Positions 17,040 to 24,729 of a stretch of 29,080 nucleotides of DNA are shown one piece after another. Origin of the DNA: HGM04593 sp045612305 (lineage in GTDB: Bacteria > Bacteroidota > Bacteroidia > Bacteroidales > Bacteroidaceae); contig JAZKYU010000001.1 of assembly GCA_045612305.1 (NCBI GenBank), forward strand, positions 1 through 29,080. The letters are read 5' to 3'. The notes under the pieces were generated by a model, which was not told the DNA's origin, did no database searches, and saw only the letters and a program-made list of their open reading frames with translations. The number at the start of each line of letters is the position of its first letter. Positions within the stretch are counted from its first letter, which is position 1. Made by a program: the position numbers and the translations under genes.

Positions 17040-18401
17040 TTACGCTAAAAGTTCTTTAAGTTCTTGGGCTGTCATCTGTTTTTGCTCGCCGGTTGCCATG
17101 TTTTTCACGGCGATGGTGCCGTCTTGCATCTCCTGCTCGCCTATTATGGCAACGTAGGGGATAGCGTGGCTGTTGGCATAGCCCATCTGCTTTTTCATCT
17201 TGTCGCTGCTGGGGAAGAGCTCGGCCGATATGCCTGCTGCGCGCAACCCACCGATGATGGCAAGTGAGTGCATCGCCTCTTTCTCGCCGAAGTTTACAAA
17301 CATTATTTGTGTGGTGTTTATGGCTTCGTTGGGGTAGAGGTTGAGCTGGTTCATAACGTCGTATATGCGGTCGGCTCCAAAGGAGATACCCACGCCCGAA
17401 ACGCCCTCCATACCAAAGACGCCGGTGAGGTTGTCGTAACGGCCACCGCCGGTGATGCTGCCTATAGTCACGTCGAGGGCTTTAACCTCGAGTATGGCGC
17501 CGGTGTAGTAGTTGAGGCCGCGTGCAAGGGTGAGGTCGAGGTCGAGTGCACTGTTTATCTTCAGCGTTTTTATTGCGTCGAGGATGAAGCGTGTCTCCTC
17601 CACACCTTTCTCGCCTGTAGCGTTGCCTTGCAGTGTTTGGGCTATAATTTGCAACTTTTCGTCGTTGCCGCCCTGTGCCTGCAGTATGGGCAGAAGCTTT
17701 TCTATAGCTTCCTCGCCGATGCCTTTCTCTTTAAGTTCGGCTATAACGCCGTCGAGGCCTATTTTGTCTATCTTGTCTATAGCGACGGTTATGTCTACTA
17801 TTTTGTTGGGCTCGCCTATGGTTTCGGCTATGCCGGCAAGTATCTTGCGGTTGTTGAGCTTTATGGCTACGCGTATGTTGAGCTTGGTAAACACATAGTC
17901 TATGAGCTGTATGAGCTCAACCTCGTTTATAAGCGAGTTGTTGCCTATGATGTCGGCGTCGCACTGGTAGAACTCGCGGTAACGCCCTTTCTGAGGACGG
18001 TCGGCACGCCACACGGGCTGTATCTGGTAGCGCTTGAAGGGAAAAACGAGTTCGTCGCGGTGCATCACCACGTAGCGTGCAAAGGGCACGGTGAGGTCGT
18101 ATCTCAAACCTTTCTCGCAGAACTTAGATGCGAGTTTGGTGGCGTTGCGGCTCAAAAGTTCTTCGTCGGTGAGCCCGCTGAAGTAGTCGCCCGAGTTTTG
18201 TATCTTGAAGAGGAGCTTGTCGCCCTCGTCGCCATATTTTCCCATCAAGGTCGATAGGTTTTCCATCGCGGGGGTTTCTATCTGCGAGAAACCGAATATG
18301 TGAAACGCTTTGCGTATAGTGTCGAATATGTAGTTTCTTTTCGACATCTCGGTGGGCGAGAAGTCGCGTGTTCCTTTAGGTATAGATGGTTTTGCTGCCA
18401 T
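17040..18401 (-). CDS. hisS: histidyl-tRNA synthetase
   Basis: HisS charges tRNA-His with histidine using ATP. Class II motifs are present in order: GTRDFSP near the start, motif 2 region VWRADRPQKGRYREFYQCDADIIG, the histidine-binding LARGLNYYTGAILEV, and motif 3 GGGRYDNLTGVFG with VGISFGADRIYDV. The C-terminal anticodon-binding domain runs from about residue 365 (IMFVNFGEKEAMHSLAI). At 453 aa it is in the normal range. Its ATG overlaps the stop codon of the upstream membrane protease by 1 nt (TAATG), so the two are coupled; it is the last gene of a four-gene operon. Confidence 0.96.
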   Translation of the reverse strand: MAAKPSIPKGTRDFSPTEMSKRNYIFDTIRKAFHIFGFSQIETPAMENLSTLMGKYGDEGDKLLFKIQNSGDYFSGLTDEELLSRNATKLASKFCEKGLRYDLTVPFARYVVMHRDELVFPFKRYQIQPVWRADRPQKGRYREFYQCDADIIGNNSLINEVELIQLIDYVFTKLNIRVAIKLNNRKILAGIAETIGEPNKIVDITVAIDKIDKIGLDGVIAELKEKGIGEEAIEKLLPILQAQGGNDEKLQIIAQTLQGNATGEKGVEETRFILDAIKTLKINSALDLDLTLARGLNYYTGAILEVKALDVTIGSITGGGRYDNLTGVFGMEGVSGVGISFGADRIYDVMNQLNLYPNEAINTTQIMFVNFGEKEAMHSLAIIGGLRAAGISAELFPSSDKMKKQMGYANSHAIPYVAIIGEQEMQDGTIAVKNMATGEQKQMTAQELKELLA

Positions 18402-19129
18402 TAGTCGCGTCGGTTAAGATATATCATTACATAGTAGAGCAGTGTGGCGAGCGATGAGAGGGCTGCCACAACATAGGTGTATGCTGCAGAGCGCAATGCG
18501 CTTGTTGCATATTGATGGTTGCGTGAGTTTGTGATGCCTGCCGAAGACAACCACACGAGAGCGCGGCGGCTTGCATCGATCTCCACGGGTAGTGTGACAA
18601 AGCTAAAGAGGGTAGTTGTCGCAAAGAGCACTATGCCTGCAAGCAAAATACCAGGGAAAGCTTCCACGGTGAGTATGCCAATGAGCAGTATCCACGACAT
18701 TATACCCGAAGAAAACTGCACTACGGGCACCAGCTTGGAGCGCAGAGTGAGCGCAGAGTATGCTCGTGCGTGCTGTACGGCGTGCCCACACTCGTGTGCT
18801 GCAACTGCAGCCGCAGCTATGCTTGCCGAGTTGTATACCCCGCTACTCAAGTTTACGGTTTTGTTAGTGGGGTTGTAGTGGTCGGTGAGCATACCAGGAG
18901 TGCTTATAACCTTTACATCGTATATGCCGTTGTCGCGCAACATCTTTTCGGCTATCTCGCGCCCGGTAAGCCCTATGGGCATCTTCGAGAATTTCTCGAA
19001 CTTGCTTTTGAGGTTTGCCTGGACTATGTAGCTTGCGATAGCTATAGCTGCAAACAGGATAAGGTAGGTCATGTTTAAACTCAGGCCTCCACCGTTGCTC
19101 TGCGCATATGCAAAGATGAGTGATAGCAT
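18401..19129 (-). CDS. YugP-type zinc-dependent membrane protease (putative neutral zinc metallopeptidase)
   Basis: This is a small integral-membrane metallopeptidase of the Zn_peptidase_2 (YugP) family. The zinc motif is H112-E113-C-G-H116 (AAHECGHAVQH); a further conserved acidic residue lies in LPVEIDASRRAL. Flanking features match the family: the N-terminal membrane helix, the STPGMLTDHYNPTNKTVNLSS segment, and two central plus one C-terminal transmembrane helices. Substrates of the family are not established. A second ATG at 19072 (M20, MTYLILFAA) is a good alternative start, because family members often begin directly with this helix. It lies 16 nt after purA and overlaps hisS by 1 nt. 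Confidence 0.85.
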   Translation of the reverse strand: MLSLIFAYAQSNGGGLSLNMTYLILFAAIAIASYIVQANLKSKFEKFSKMPIGLTGREIAEKMLRDNGIYDVKVISTPGMLTDHYNPTNKTVNLSSGVYNSASIAAAAVAAHECGHAVQHARAYSALTLRSKLVPVVQFSSGIMSWILLIGILTVEAFPGILLAGIVLFATTTLFSFVTLPVEIDASRRALVWLSSAGITNSRNHQYATSALRSAAYTYVVAALSSLATLLYYVMIYLNRRD

Positions 19130-19145
19130 ATTCTTTTTATCTCTG

Positions 19146-20414
19146 TTAGATTGAACGTGTTATAGTCTGGTCTCTGTCGGGGCCTATAGAGATGTACTTC
19201 ACGGGAACGCCCAACTCCTCTTCGAGGAACTTGATGTAGTCTTTGAAGGCTTGGGGCAACTCCTCTTCGCTCTTGAGCTGTGTTAGGTCGGTCATCCAGC
19301 CTTTGAGCTCGGTGTACACGGGCTCTACGCCCTCGATATCGTAGGGGAGGTGTGTGAGAGTCTCGCCGTTCTTCTTGTAGGCTACGCAGGCTTTAATTGT
19401 GGGGAAGGTGTCGAGCACGTCGCTCTTCATAAGTATGAGGTGGGTTACACCGTTTATCATGATGGTGTATTTGAGTGCTACAAGGTCTATCCAACCACAA
19501 CGGCGCTCACGGCCTGTTACGGCGCCATACTCGTGGCCACGGTCGCGCATCTCCTTGCCTGTCTCGTCGAAAAGCTCGGTGGGGAAGGGACCTGCACCCA
19601 CGCGTGTGCAGTATGCTTTTGTGATACCATATACGTTGCCTATCCTGTTGGGGGCGATACCGAGGCCTGTGCAGGCACCGGCACATACTGTGTTAGACGA
19701 TGTTACGAAGGGGTAGCTACCAAAATCTATGTCGAGCAGGCTACCTTGTGCGCCCTCGCCGAGAACGCTCTTGCCCTCGTTTATGAGGTCGTTAATCATT
19801 TGCTCGCTGTCGATGAGGCGGAACTTCTTGAGGTACTCTATACCCTCGAGCCACTTGGTCTCCATCTCGGCGATGTCGTAGCTGTAGTTCAAGCTCTTGA
19901 GTATCTCCTCGTGACGTGCCTTGGCTGCGGCGTATTTTGCCTCGAAGTTTTCGAGTATATCGCCCACGCGCAAGCCGTTGCGGCTTATCTTGTCGGTGTA
20001 TGTGGGGCCGATACCTTTACCTGTGGTGCCCACCTTGGCGTCGCCTTTTGCTGCCTCGTATGCAGCATCGAGAACACGGTGTGTGGGGAGTATGAGGTGT
20101 GCCTTCTTCGATATGAAAAGGTTTTTTGTGAGGTCGTAACCAGCCTTTACAAGGTCTTCGGCCTCGCCTTTGAAGAGTGCGGGGTCGAGTACCACGCCGT
20201 TACCTATGATGTTTGTCTGCCCGCCCTGGAAGATACCCGAAGGTATTGAGCGCAGAACAAATTTCTTGCCGTTGAACTCCAATGTGTGTCCGGCGTTGGG
20301 GCCGCCCTGGAAGCGTGCTACAACGTCATACTTGGGGGTGAGAACATCTACAATTTTTCCTTTGCCTTCGTCGCCCCATTGCAATCCTAATAGTACATCG
20401 ATATTCTGTTTCAT
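19146..20414 (-). CDS. purA: adenylosuccinate synthetase
   Basis: PurA joins IMP and aspartate using GTP to form adenylosuccinate, the first committed step to AMP. The GTP/IMP loop WGDEGKGK (13-20, with the catalytic aspartate D15) is intact, as are FQGGPNAGHT, GTTGKGIGPTYTDK, GEGAQGSLLDIDFGSYPFVTSS and VTGRERRCGWIDLVALKY. The 422-aa length is typical. It begins 4 nt after the Fur-family regulator gene, so the two are certainly co-transcribed. Whether the regulator controls purA is unknown. Confidence 0.97.
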   Translation of the reverse strand: MKQNIDVLLGLQWGDEGKGKIVDVLTPKYDVVARFQGGPNAGHTLEFNGKKFVLRSIPSGIFQGGQTNIIGNGVVLDPALFKGEAEDLVKAGYDLTKNLFISKKAHLILPTHRVLDAAYEAAKGDAKVGTTGKGIGPTYTDKISRNGLRVGDILENFEAKYAAAKARHEEILKSLNYSYDIAEMETKWLEGIEYLKKFRLIDSEQMINDLINEGKSVLGEGAQGSLLDIDFGSYPFVTSSNTVCAGACTGLGIAPNRIGNVYGITKAYCTRVGAGPFPTELFDETGKEMRDRGHEYGAVTGRERRCGWIDLVALKYTIMINGVTHLILMKSDVLDTFPTIKACVAYKKNGETLTHLPYDIEGVEPVYTELKGWMTDLTQLKSEEELPQAFKDYIKFLEEELGVPVKYISIGPDRDQTITRSI

Positions 20415-20418
20415 TTTT

Positions 20419-20889
20419 CTAACTTTTTTTTACTTTCGATCTACGGCGTTTTGCTGCCTGATGGCATTTGTTACATAGCCCGTAGATGTAGAGTGAGTAA
20501 TGGGTAAAATGAAATTTCTTTATATTTTTTGTTAGTGTTTCTGTTAAATCTAAGTTGTTTACCTCCACAACTTTGTGGCAGTTTGTGCAAACCAAGTGCC
20601 CCTTGCCGCTGTTGAAACATTTTTCGTATTTCGACACCGTGCCAAATTGGTGGTGTGTGACAAGGTTGGCGTTTATGAGTAACGCAATTGTGTTGTATAT
20701 AGTTGCGCGGCTCACCCTGAACTTTTCATTTTTTTCCATGTGCGTGAGCAGCGTCTCTATGTCGAAGCTCCCGTTTATGGAGTATATTGCCCGGAGAATA
20801 GCATAACGCTCGGGGGTACAACGCATCTTGTTAACCTTTAGGTAGTCGGTTAAAATTTGCATTATTGTATCCTCGGCGGTGGTGTTCAT
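20419..20889 (-). CDS. Fur-family transcriptional regulator with degenerate sensory metal site
   Basis: This is a 156-aa winged-helix regulator of the Fur/PerR/Zur superfamily. The DNA-recognition helix is clear (FRVSRATIYNTIALLINANLV, 57-77). Both CxxC pairs of the structural zinc site are kept: C101/C104 (LVCTNC) and C139/C142 (GLCNKC). However, the usual His-rich block just before the first CxxC (HHDH in E. coli Fur, DHYH in PerR) reads GKGH here (95-98), and the position of Fur H125 is L138. The tail is unusually basic (KRRRSKVKKS). It is first in the operon with purA, the membrane protease and hisS. It could be an unusual PerR-like or a metal-independent repressor; I cannot assign Fur, Zur or PerR. 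Confidence 0.88.
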   Translation of the reverse strand: MNTTAEDTIMQILTDYLKVNKMRCTPERYAILRAIYSINGSFDIETLLTHMEKNEKFRVSRATIYNTIALLINANLVTHHQFGTVSKYEKCFNSGKGHLVCTNCHKVVEVNNLDLTETLTKNIKKFHFTHYSLYIYGLCNKCHQAAKRRRSKVKKS

Positions 20890-20912
20890 TCTTCCTTTTG
20901 TGGTGTTGCATA

Positions 20913-20920
20913 CAAAGTTA
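20913..20920 (-). promoter_or_regulatory. candidate -7 box for the fur-purA-hisS operon
   Basis: TAACTTTG on the minus strand matches the -7 consensus and is 23 nt upstream of the regulator's ATG, leaving a very short leader. A correctly spaced -33 TTTG is not evident. If the regulator controls itself, the operator should overlap this site. Confidence 0.55.
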
Positions 20921-21016
20921 CCTCTTTTTTTGCAATCTTCACCGATATATTCTCTTTTTTATCGAAGTTTATGTGAAATTCTGGCTTGTGAACTTTTTTT
21001 GTTGCTTTTTGCGGGG

Positions 21017-21670
21017 TTAAAGTTCCTCCTCGCCTATGTAGTTTTTTATCATCACGGCAAGTTGCTCGTTTGTTTTTGCAAGGGCCTCTATCTGCTCTGT
21101 GCTGTAAGAGCCCAGGTCTATGTACTTACACAACGCGGTGAAGGCGATGCGTGTGAGTAGTTTGTCGCTACAGCCTGCAAAAAGCGTGGCTACGTGGTTA
21201 AAGAAGGCCTGCTCCTCGCCAGGGGTGAGTGTGGTGCCCTTCCTGAATATATGTGTGAGGGTGAGATAACCGCAGTATTTCGACAGCCCTTTATCGCAAC
21301 CCAGCCACTCTAAAGCATCTGTTGTTGCCGTGGGCAGCTTGCATAGTATGTTCATAGCAAGGTGGTCGGCAATTTCGGTGAAGGGAGCCTCGGTTACCCA
21401 CTCTTTAGCAAGCTCGCTGTAGTGCTCTTGTGGCAACAGAAAGATAGCAAGTAACTTGCACTCTCTTATGTTGTCGTGCCACAGGGTGGTTGCAAGCTCT
21501 TTGTCCTTGAGGTACTCTTGTGCGATAGCTTTAAGGCGGGGTATTTCTACACCGAAGTTTATCTTGTAGTCGAGCCCTTGCCTGCGTTGCAGGGTCGACA
21601 CGATGCCGTTCATCGACAAACGTAGGCTCTGTTTTATCTTTTTAATGTTTTCTTGGGTGTGCGCGTTCAT
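21017..21670 (-). CDS. DNA alkylation repair-like protein (AlkD/ALK HEAT-repeat family)
   Basis: The protein is 217 aa and almost wholly alpha-helical with HEAT-like repeats, resembling the DNA alkylation repair enzyme family, in which AlkD excises N3- and N7-alkylated purines. Typical stretches are GVEIPRLKAIAQEYLKD (40-56), LWHDNIRECKLLAIFLLP (63-80), TEIADHLAMNILCKLP (98-113) and KYCGYLTLTHIFRKG. The Trp/Asp pair that contacts the lesion in AlkD cannot be assigned with confidence by eye, although D102 is a candidate. It starts 11 nt after the AraC-type HTH gene and is surely co-transcribed with it. Confidence 0.75.
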   Translation of the reverse strand: MNAHTQENIKKIKQSLRLSMNGIVSTLQRRQGLDYKINFGVEIPRLKAIAQEYLKDKELATTLWHDNIRECKLLAIFLLPQEHYSELAKEWVTEAPFTEIADHLAMNILCKLPTATTDALEWLGCDKGLSKYCGYLTLTHIFRKGTTLTPGEEQAFFNHVATLFAGCSDKLLTRIAFTALCKYIDLGSYSTEQIEALAKTNEQLAVMIKNYIGEEEL

Positions 21671-21681
21671 CGTTTCTTCTG

Positions 21682-22116
21682 TTACTTCGTTGCCGAGTTG
21701 CGTTTTCTGTAACTGTTGGGTGTTTCGCCCATAGTGCGGTAGAAAGATGCGTAGAACGATTGTCTGTTGGCAAAGCCTACGCTTATGCCTATCTCTTCGA
21801 TGGTGAGGTGGGCATATCTTTTGTCGGTAAGGCAGTGTAGTGCTTCTTTTATGCGATACTCGTTGACAAGGCTCGAGAAGTTTGTCTTGAATCTTGAATT
21901 TATAACTGCCGAGAGGTAACGCGTGTTGGTGTTAAGCTCCTTCGCAAGCTCTTTTGCCGAAAAGTCCTTGTTGCGGTATCTTTTCTCAATGATAACGAGT
22001 CCTAGAATTTTGTCGTATAACTCGTCGGCGAGCTCTGCGCGGATGAGGTTACGGTATGGCGCGTTCTTCTCTGTTTTCTCTTTTATGTTGTAGGGCTTTG
22101 TGCTTTTTTCAGTCAT
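21682..22116 (-). CDS. stand-alone AraC-type HTH transcriptional regulator
   Basis: This is a 144-aa protein made almost entirely of an AraC-family double HTH domain, without a ligand-binding domain. The first HTH is FSAKELAKELNTNTRYLSAVINSRF; the second is LTIEEIGISVGFANRQSFYASFYRTMGETPNSYRKR, the family signature. A lysine-rich N-terminal 30 residues precede it. I chose the ATG at 22116. An upstream in-frame TTG at 22140 lies inside the TATATTTG promoter box (22138-22145) and would not be in the transcript. It is first in a two-gene operon with the alkylation-repair-like gene, which is its most likely target along with itself. It contains no Ada-type metal-binding cysteine domain. Confidence 0.85.
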   Translation of the reverse strand: MTEKSTKPYNIKEKTEKNAPYRNLIRAELADELYDKILGLVIIEKRYRNKDFSAKELAKELNTNTRYLSAVINSRFKTNFSSLVNEYRIKEALHCLTDKRYAHLTIEEIGISVGFANRQSFYASFYRTMGETPNSYRKRNSATK

Positions 22117-22137
22117 AGTTGGTTTGCCTTTGTTCTT

Positions 22138-22145
22138 CAAATATA
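22138..22145 (-). promoter_or_regulatory. candidate -7 box for the HTH/alkylation-repair operon
   Basis: TATATTTG on the minus strand matches the -7 consensus and lies 22 nt upstream of the ATG at 22116. No well-spaced -33 element is visible. Confidence 0.5.
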
Positions 22146-22236
22146 TAGTTTTTTTGTAAAAAGGCGGGGCTGTGTGACGAAAAATATTAAAGAGCGCCCA
22201 AAAAAAAGTAGCAAAGAGCCCGTTTTGGCCCTGTTT

Positions 22237-23037
22237 TTACTCTTTTTCCTTGGGCGTGTGCATAAGTTTTACTGCTTTCCGGCGTGCACGTGCGGCAGCG
22301 TCGTCGCGCCCAAGCTCCTTGAGAAGTTCGGCACGCAGAATGTGGTAGTTGCTGTTGTGGGGTACAAGTTCTATAGCTTTTTCCACATCTTGCAGGGCAA
22401 GCTCGGGCTGTTTTTGGTTGCGTTCGAGGTTACTACGCACTATGTATAGCTCGGGCAAGGTGGGGTACTCTTCGATGAGTGCTTCCAGCATCATAAGGCT
22501 CTCGTTTATGCTTCCCTCTTTTTCGTAGAGCATCGCAAGCCCCAAACGTGCCTCTTTGTCGCTGCTGTCCGTGGATATGAGTTTTATGTAGCCCTCTTTG
22601 CCCTCTTTGTATTGCCCGGCTTGTGTGTGAGCTTGTGCCTTCAAGCGTATAATCTCTCGGTTATGGGGCTGCTGTGCAAGAACTTTGCTGTAGCACTCTA
22701 TGGCCTCTTTTGTGTTGCCTAGCTCCAGGAGTATGTTGCCGCGCTGTGTGAGCAAGGCGGCCGATGTGTTGTCAAGCTCAAGAGCTTTTGCGTAGCTCTC
22801 GCCTGCACGCTCAAGCTCGCCGCACATACGCCAGGAGTACCCGAGGTTTGTTAGGGTGTATATTTTCTCGCTTTTGCTTTCGGCGGCCGAAGCGGCACGG
22901 CCGAAGTACTCTGCCGCTTTTTTATAGTTTTTCTCGTCGAGGTGCTTTTTGCCGCTCTCGCACAAGTCATTGTAGCTTTGTGCATAGCTTAATTGTGTCG
23001 AGGCTATAATAAGCAATATAAGTGTCAGGGTTTTCAT
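22237..23037 (-). CDS. exported tetratricopeptide-repeat protein
   Basis: This is a 266-aa protein with a clear signal peptide (MKTLTLILLIIASTQLSYAQ) followed by about six tandem TPR units. Examples are KNYKKAAEYFGRAASAAES, GELERAGESYAKALELDNTS, GNTKEAIECYSKVLAQQPHN and KQPELALQDVEKAIELVPHN, each with the small/large residue spacing of TPRs. I start at 23037, because an upstream ATG (23070) adds eleven residues before the signal peptide and overlaps the -7 box. It is probably periplasmic and a protein-protein interaction scaffold; no enzymatic domain is seen. The gene appears to be monocistronic. Confidence 0.85.
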   Translation of the reverse strand: MKTLTLILLIIASTQLSYAQSYNDLCESGKKHLDEKNYKKAAEYFGRAASAAESKSEKIYTLTNLGYSWRMCGELERAGESYAKALELDNTSAALLTQRGNILLELGNTKEAIECYSKVLAQQPHNREIIRLKAQAHTQAGQYKEGKEGYIKLISTDSSDKEARLGLAMLYEKEGSINESLMMLEALIEEYPTLPELYIVRSNLERNQKQPELALQDVEKAIELVPHNSNYHILRAELLKELGRDDAAARARRKAVKLMHTPKEKE

Positions 23038-23058
23038 AGTGCATATGTGTTTATGCCG

Positions 23059-23066
23059 CGAAGATA
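23059..23066 (-). promoter_or_regulatory. candidate -7 box for the TPR gene
   Basis: TATCTTCG on the minus strand, 22 nt upstream of the ATG at 23037. This is the same one-base variant of the consensus seen at four other genes in the window. Confidence 0.5.
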
Positions 23067-23141
23067 GCACAATTTATCTTTAAGAGTTGTTAAAGCTTCG
23101 TAAGCTGTTTAAAAAACATTTAAAAAGGGTAAAGTATGTAG

Positions 23142-23171
23142 AAAAAAAGGCCACCCCGAGGGGCAGCCTTT
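23142..23171 (-). terminator. terminator of the fucP-type gene
   Basis: On the minus strand a GC-rich hairpin (aaaggc/gccttt outer stem, ccc/ggg inner stem, with a 2x2 internal mismatch) is followed by seven Ts. It begins 22 nt after the transporter stop codon. Confidence 0.75.
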
Positions 23172-23193
23172 GTACAAGTGTTATGTATGGGTA

Positions 23194-24504
23194 TTATTCC
23201 CATCTTTTGTTTGTGCGGAAGCCGTACACTGTAATTACAACAAAACAGATGAGCGGCAGAACGAAAGAGAGATGTGTCGCGGGCACGCCTGCGATGTTCC
23301 CCAAATCTATCATCGCGGCTTGCAAGGGAGGCAACACCGAGCCACCCAAGATGGCCATAATAAGGCCTGCGGCACCAAACTTTGCATCTTCGCCAAGGCC
23401 ACGCAAAGCTATACCATAAATTGTGGGGAACATGAGCGACATACAGGCCGATATTGCAACAAGGCAGTAAAGGCCGTAGACGTTTTCGCACAATATTACT
23501 CCGGTGGTAAAGCAGCAACCACCTATAGCCAAGATTGTGAGCAAGAGACCGGGCTTTATGAAGCGCAACATAAATGTGCATATAAAACGGCTGCAGCAGA
23601 AAATAATCATCGCCACGATGTTGAACTTTTGCGACAGCACCTCGGCGGCTCTCTCCTCCATACCCTCGAGCATAAATATATGTGTGCCATACTGTATGAT
23701 AAATGTCCAGCACATAGTTTGTGCACCCACATAGAAGAACTGCGCAACAACGCCTTCTCGGTAGTTTTTTATTGTAACGAGGCGTTTGAATGTGGCCCCA
23801 AGGTTTATGCTTGTGTCCTTGTCGCCGTTTTTAGGCATCTTGGTAAAGAATATGAGCGCAAAAATTATGGCGATAAATATTCCTATAGCAAGGTAGGGGG
23901 TTGTGAGCGTTGTAAGGTCGGCTTGCTTCACGGCTTCAAATTCTGCATCGCTAAGCAGGGCGCGTTGGTCGGTGCTCAAGGGGTTGAGCTTTGCTTGTAT
24001 AAAGTTCATAGCAACATACATACCCATCAGCGAGCCTATGGGGTTAAATGCCTGTGCTAAGTTCAAACGCTGTGTGGCGCTCTCTTCGCTTCCCATAGAG
24101 AGTATGTAAGGGTTGGCGCTTGTCTCCAAGAACGATAAACCGCAGGTGAGTATAAAGTATGATATGAGGAAGGGGAAGTACTCTCCCGTCATCTTTGCGG
24201 GGAAAAACATTAACGCTCCCACGGCGTAGAGCGCAAGTCCTAAAAGTATACCGGCTTTATAAGAAAATTTTCTTATAAATATTGCGGCAGGGAGCGCCAT
24301 TACAAAATATCCTGCGTAGAAAGCAACCTGCACCAAGGTACCCTCTGTTACATTCATGCGGAAAATTTTTGAGAAGGCTTTTACCATCGGGTGGGTGATG
24401 TCGTTAGCAAACCCCCAGAGGGCGAAGCACGATGTAATGAGGATAAATGGCAAGAGGTAACTTACCCCATCCTTAGAGAGGATGGACACGCTTTTTTTGG
24501 TCAT
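23194..24504 (-). CDS. FucP-type sugar:H+ symporter (MFS)
   Basis: This is a 436-aa, 12-helix major-facilitator transporter of the fucose/glucose/galactose permease family. Diagnostic blocks are FALWGFANDITHPMVKAF in TM1, with D35 at the position of the E. coli FucP proton-coupling aspartate, and GLSFLETSANPYILSMG in TM4, with E127 matching the second essential carboxylate. QRLNLAQAFNPIGSLMG and the C-terminal AKFGAAGLIMAILGGSVLPPLQA are also typical. The substrate is probably L-fucose or another monosaccharide; homologs in this phylum differ in specificity and no catabolic gene lies nearby to decide. The gene begins 22 nt downstream of tRNA-Arg(CCU) on the same strand. Confidence 0.88.
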   Translation of the reverse strand: MTKKSVSILSKDGVSYLLPFILITSCFALWGFANDITHPMVKAFSKIFRMNVTEGTLVQVAFYAGYFVMALPAAIFIRKFSYKAGILLGLALYAVGALMFFPAKMTGEYFPFLISYFILTCGLSFLETSANPYILSMGSEESATQRLNLAQAFNPIGSLMGMYVAMNFIQAKLNPLSTDQRALLSDAEFEAVKQADLTTLTTPYLAIGIFIAIIFALIFFTKMPKNGDKDTSINLGATFKRLVTIKNYREGVVAQFFYVGAQTMCWTFIIQYGTHIFMLEGMEERAAEVLSQKFNIVAMIIFCCSRFICTFMLRFIKPGLLLTILAIGGCCFTTGVILCENVYGLYCLVAISACMSLMFPTIYGIALRGLGEDAKFGAAGLIMAILGGSVLPPLQAAMIDLGNIAGVPATHLSFVLPLICFVVITVYGFRTNKRWE

Positions 24505-24526
24505 ATTCTTCTTAAGTAAAAAAAAG

Positions 24527-24598
24527 TACCCCCGTTGGGAATCGAACCCAAATTTAAGGTTTAGGAAACCTTCGTTCTATCCGTTGAACTACAAGGGC
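24527..24598 (-). tRNA. tRNA-Arg (anticodon CCU)
   Basis: A complete 72-nt cloverleaf reads on the minus strand. Acceptor arm GCCCTTG pairs with CGGGGGT with G-U wobbles; the D arm is GTTC/GAAC; the anticodon arm AAGGT/ACCTT holds loop TTCCTAA, so the anticodon is CCT (reads AGG); a 4-nt variable loop follows; the T arm is TTGGG/CCCAA with loop TTCGATT; the discriminator is A. The 3' CCA is not encoded (the next bases are CTTT), so it must be added by the CCA enzyme encoded at 26114-27550. Confidence 0.96.
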
Positions 24599-24614
24599 GC
24601 AATGTTTTGCGTTG

Positions 24615-24645
24615 CGAAGATAGACATTTATTTGCAATACTCAAA
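24615..24645 (-). promoter_or_regulatory. tRNA-Arg promoter
   Basis: On the minus strand TATCTTCG (24622-24615) and TTTG (24645-24642) are separated by 19 nt. Transcription would start about 10 nt before the mature tRNA 5' end. This may be the only promoter for the transporter gene too. Confidence 0.7.
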
Positions 24646-24729
24646 TGCAGAATTACCAAAAAGTGGGTTTGTGCCGAAATTTAATTACCCGGCACGCTTG
24701 TATTGTGTAATGTGGTGGTTGCTTTTTAA

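Noticed and set aside
17268..18257. Plus-strand open frame of 329 codons opposite hisS
   Set aside because: It is a long frame caused by codon bias of hisS; the translation is Val/Tyr-rich with no family resemblance.
19350..20249. Plus-strand open frame of 299 codons opposite purA
   Set aside because: It is antisense to a certain purA and made of Cys/Val/Tyr-rich shadow sequence.
21682..22116. HTH protein as a true Ada-type methyl sensor
   Set aside because: It has only one cysteine and no room for the Ada metal-binding domain, so only the HTH part is shared.
23170..24060. Plus-strand open frame of 296 codons opposite the FucP-type gene
   Set aside because: It is antisense to a transporter with conserved residues; the product lacks hydrophobic or domain structure.
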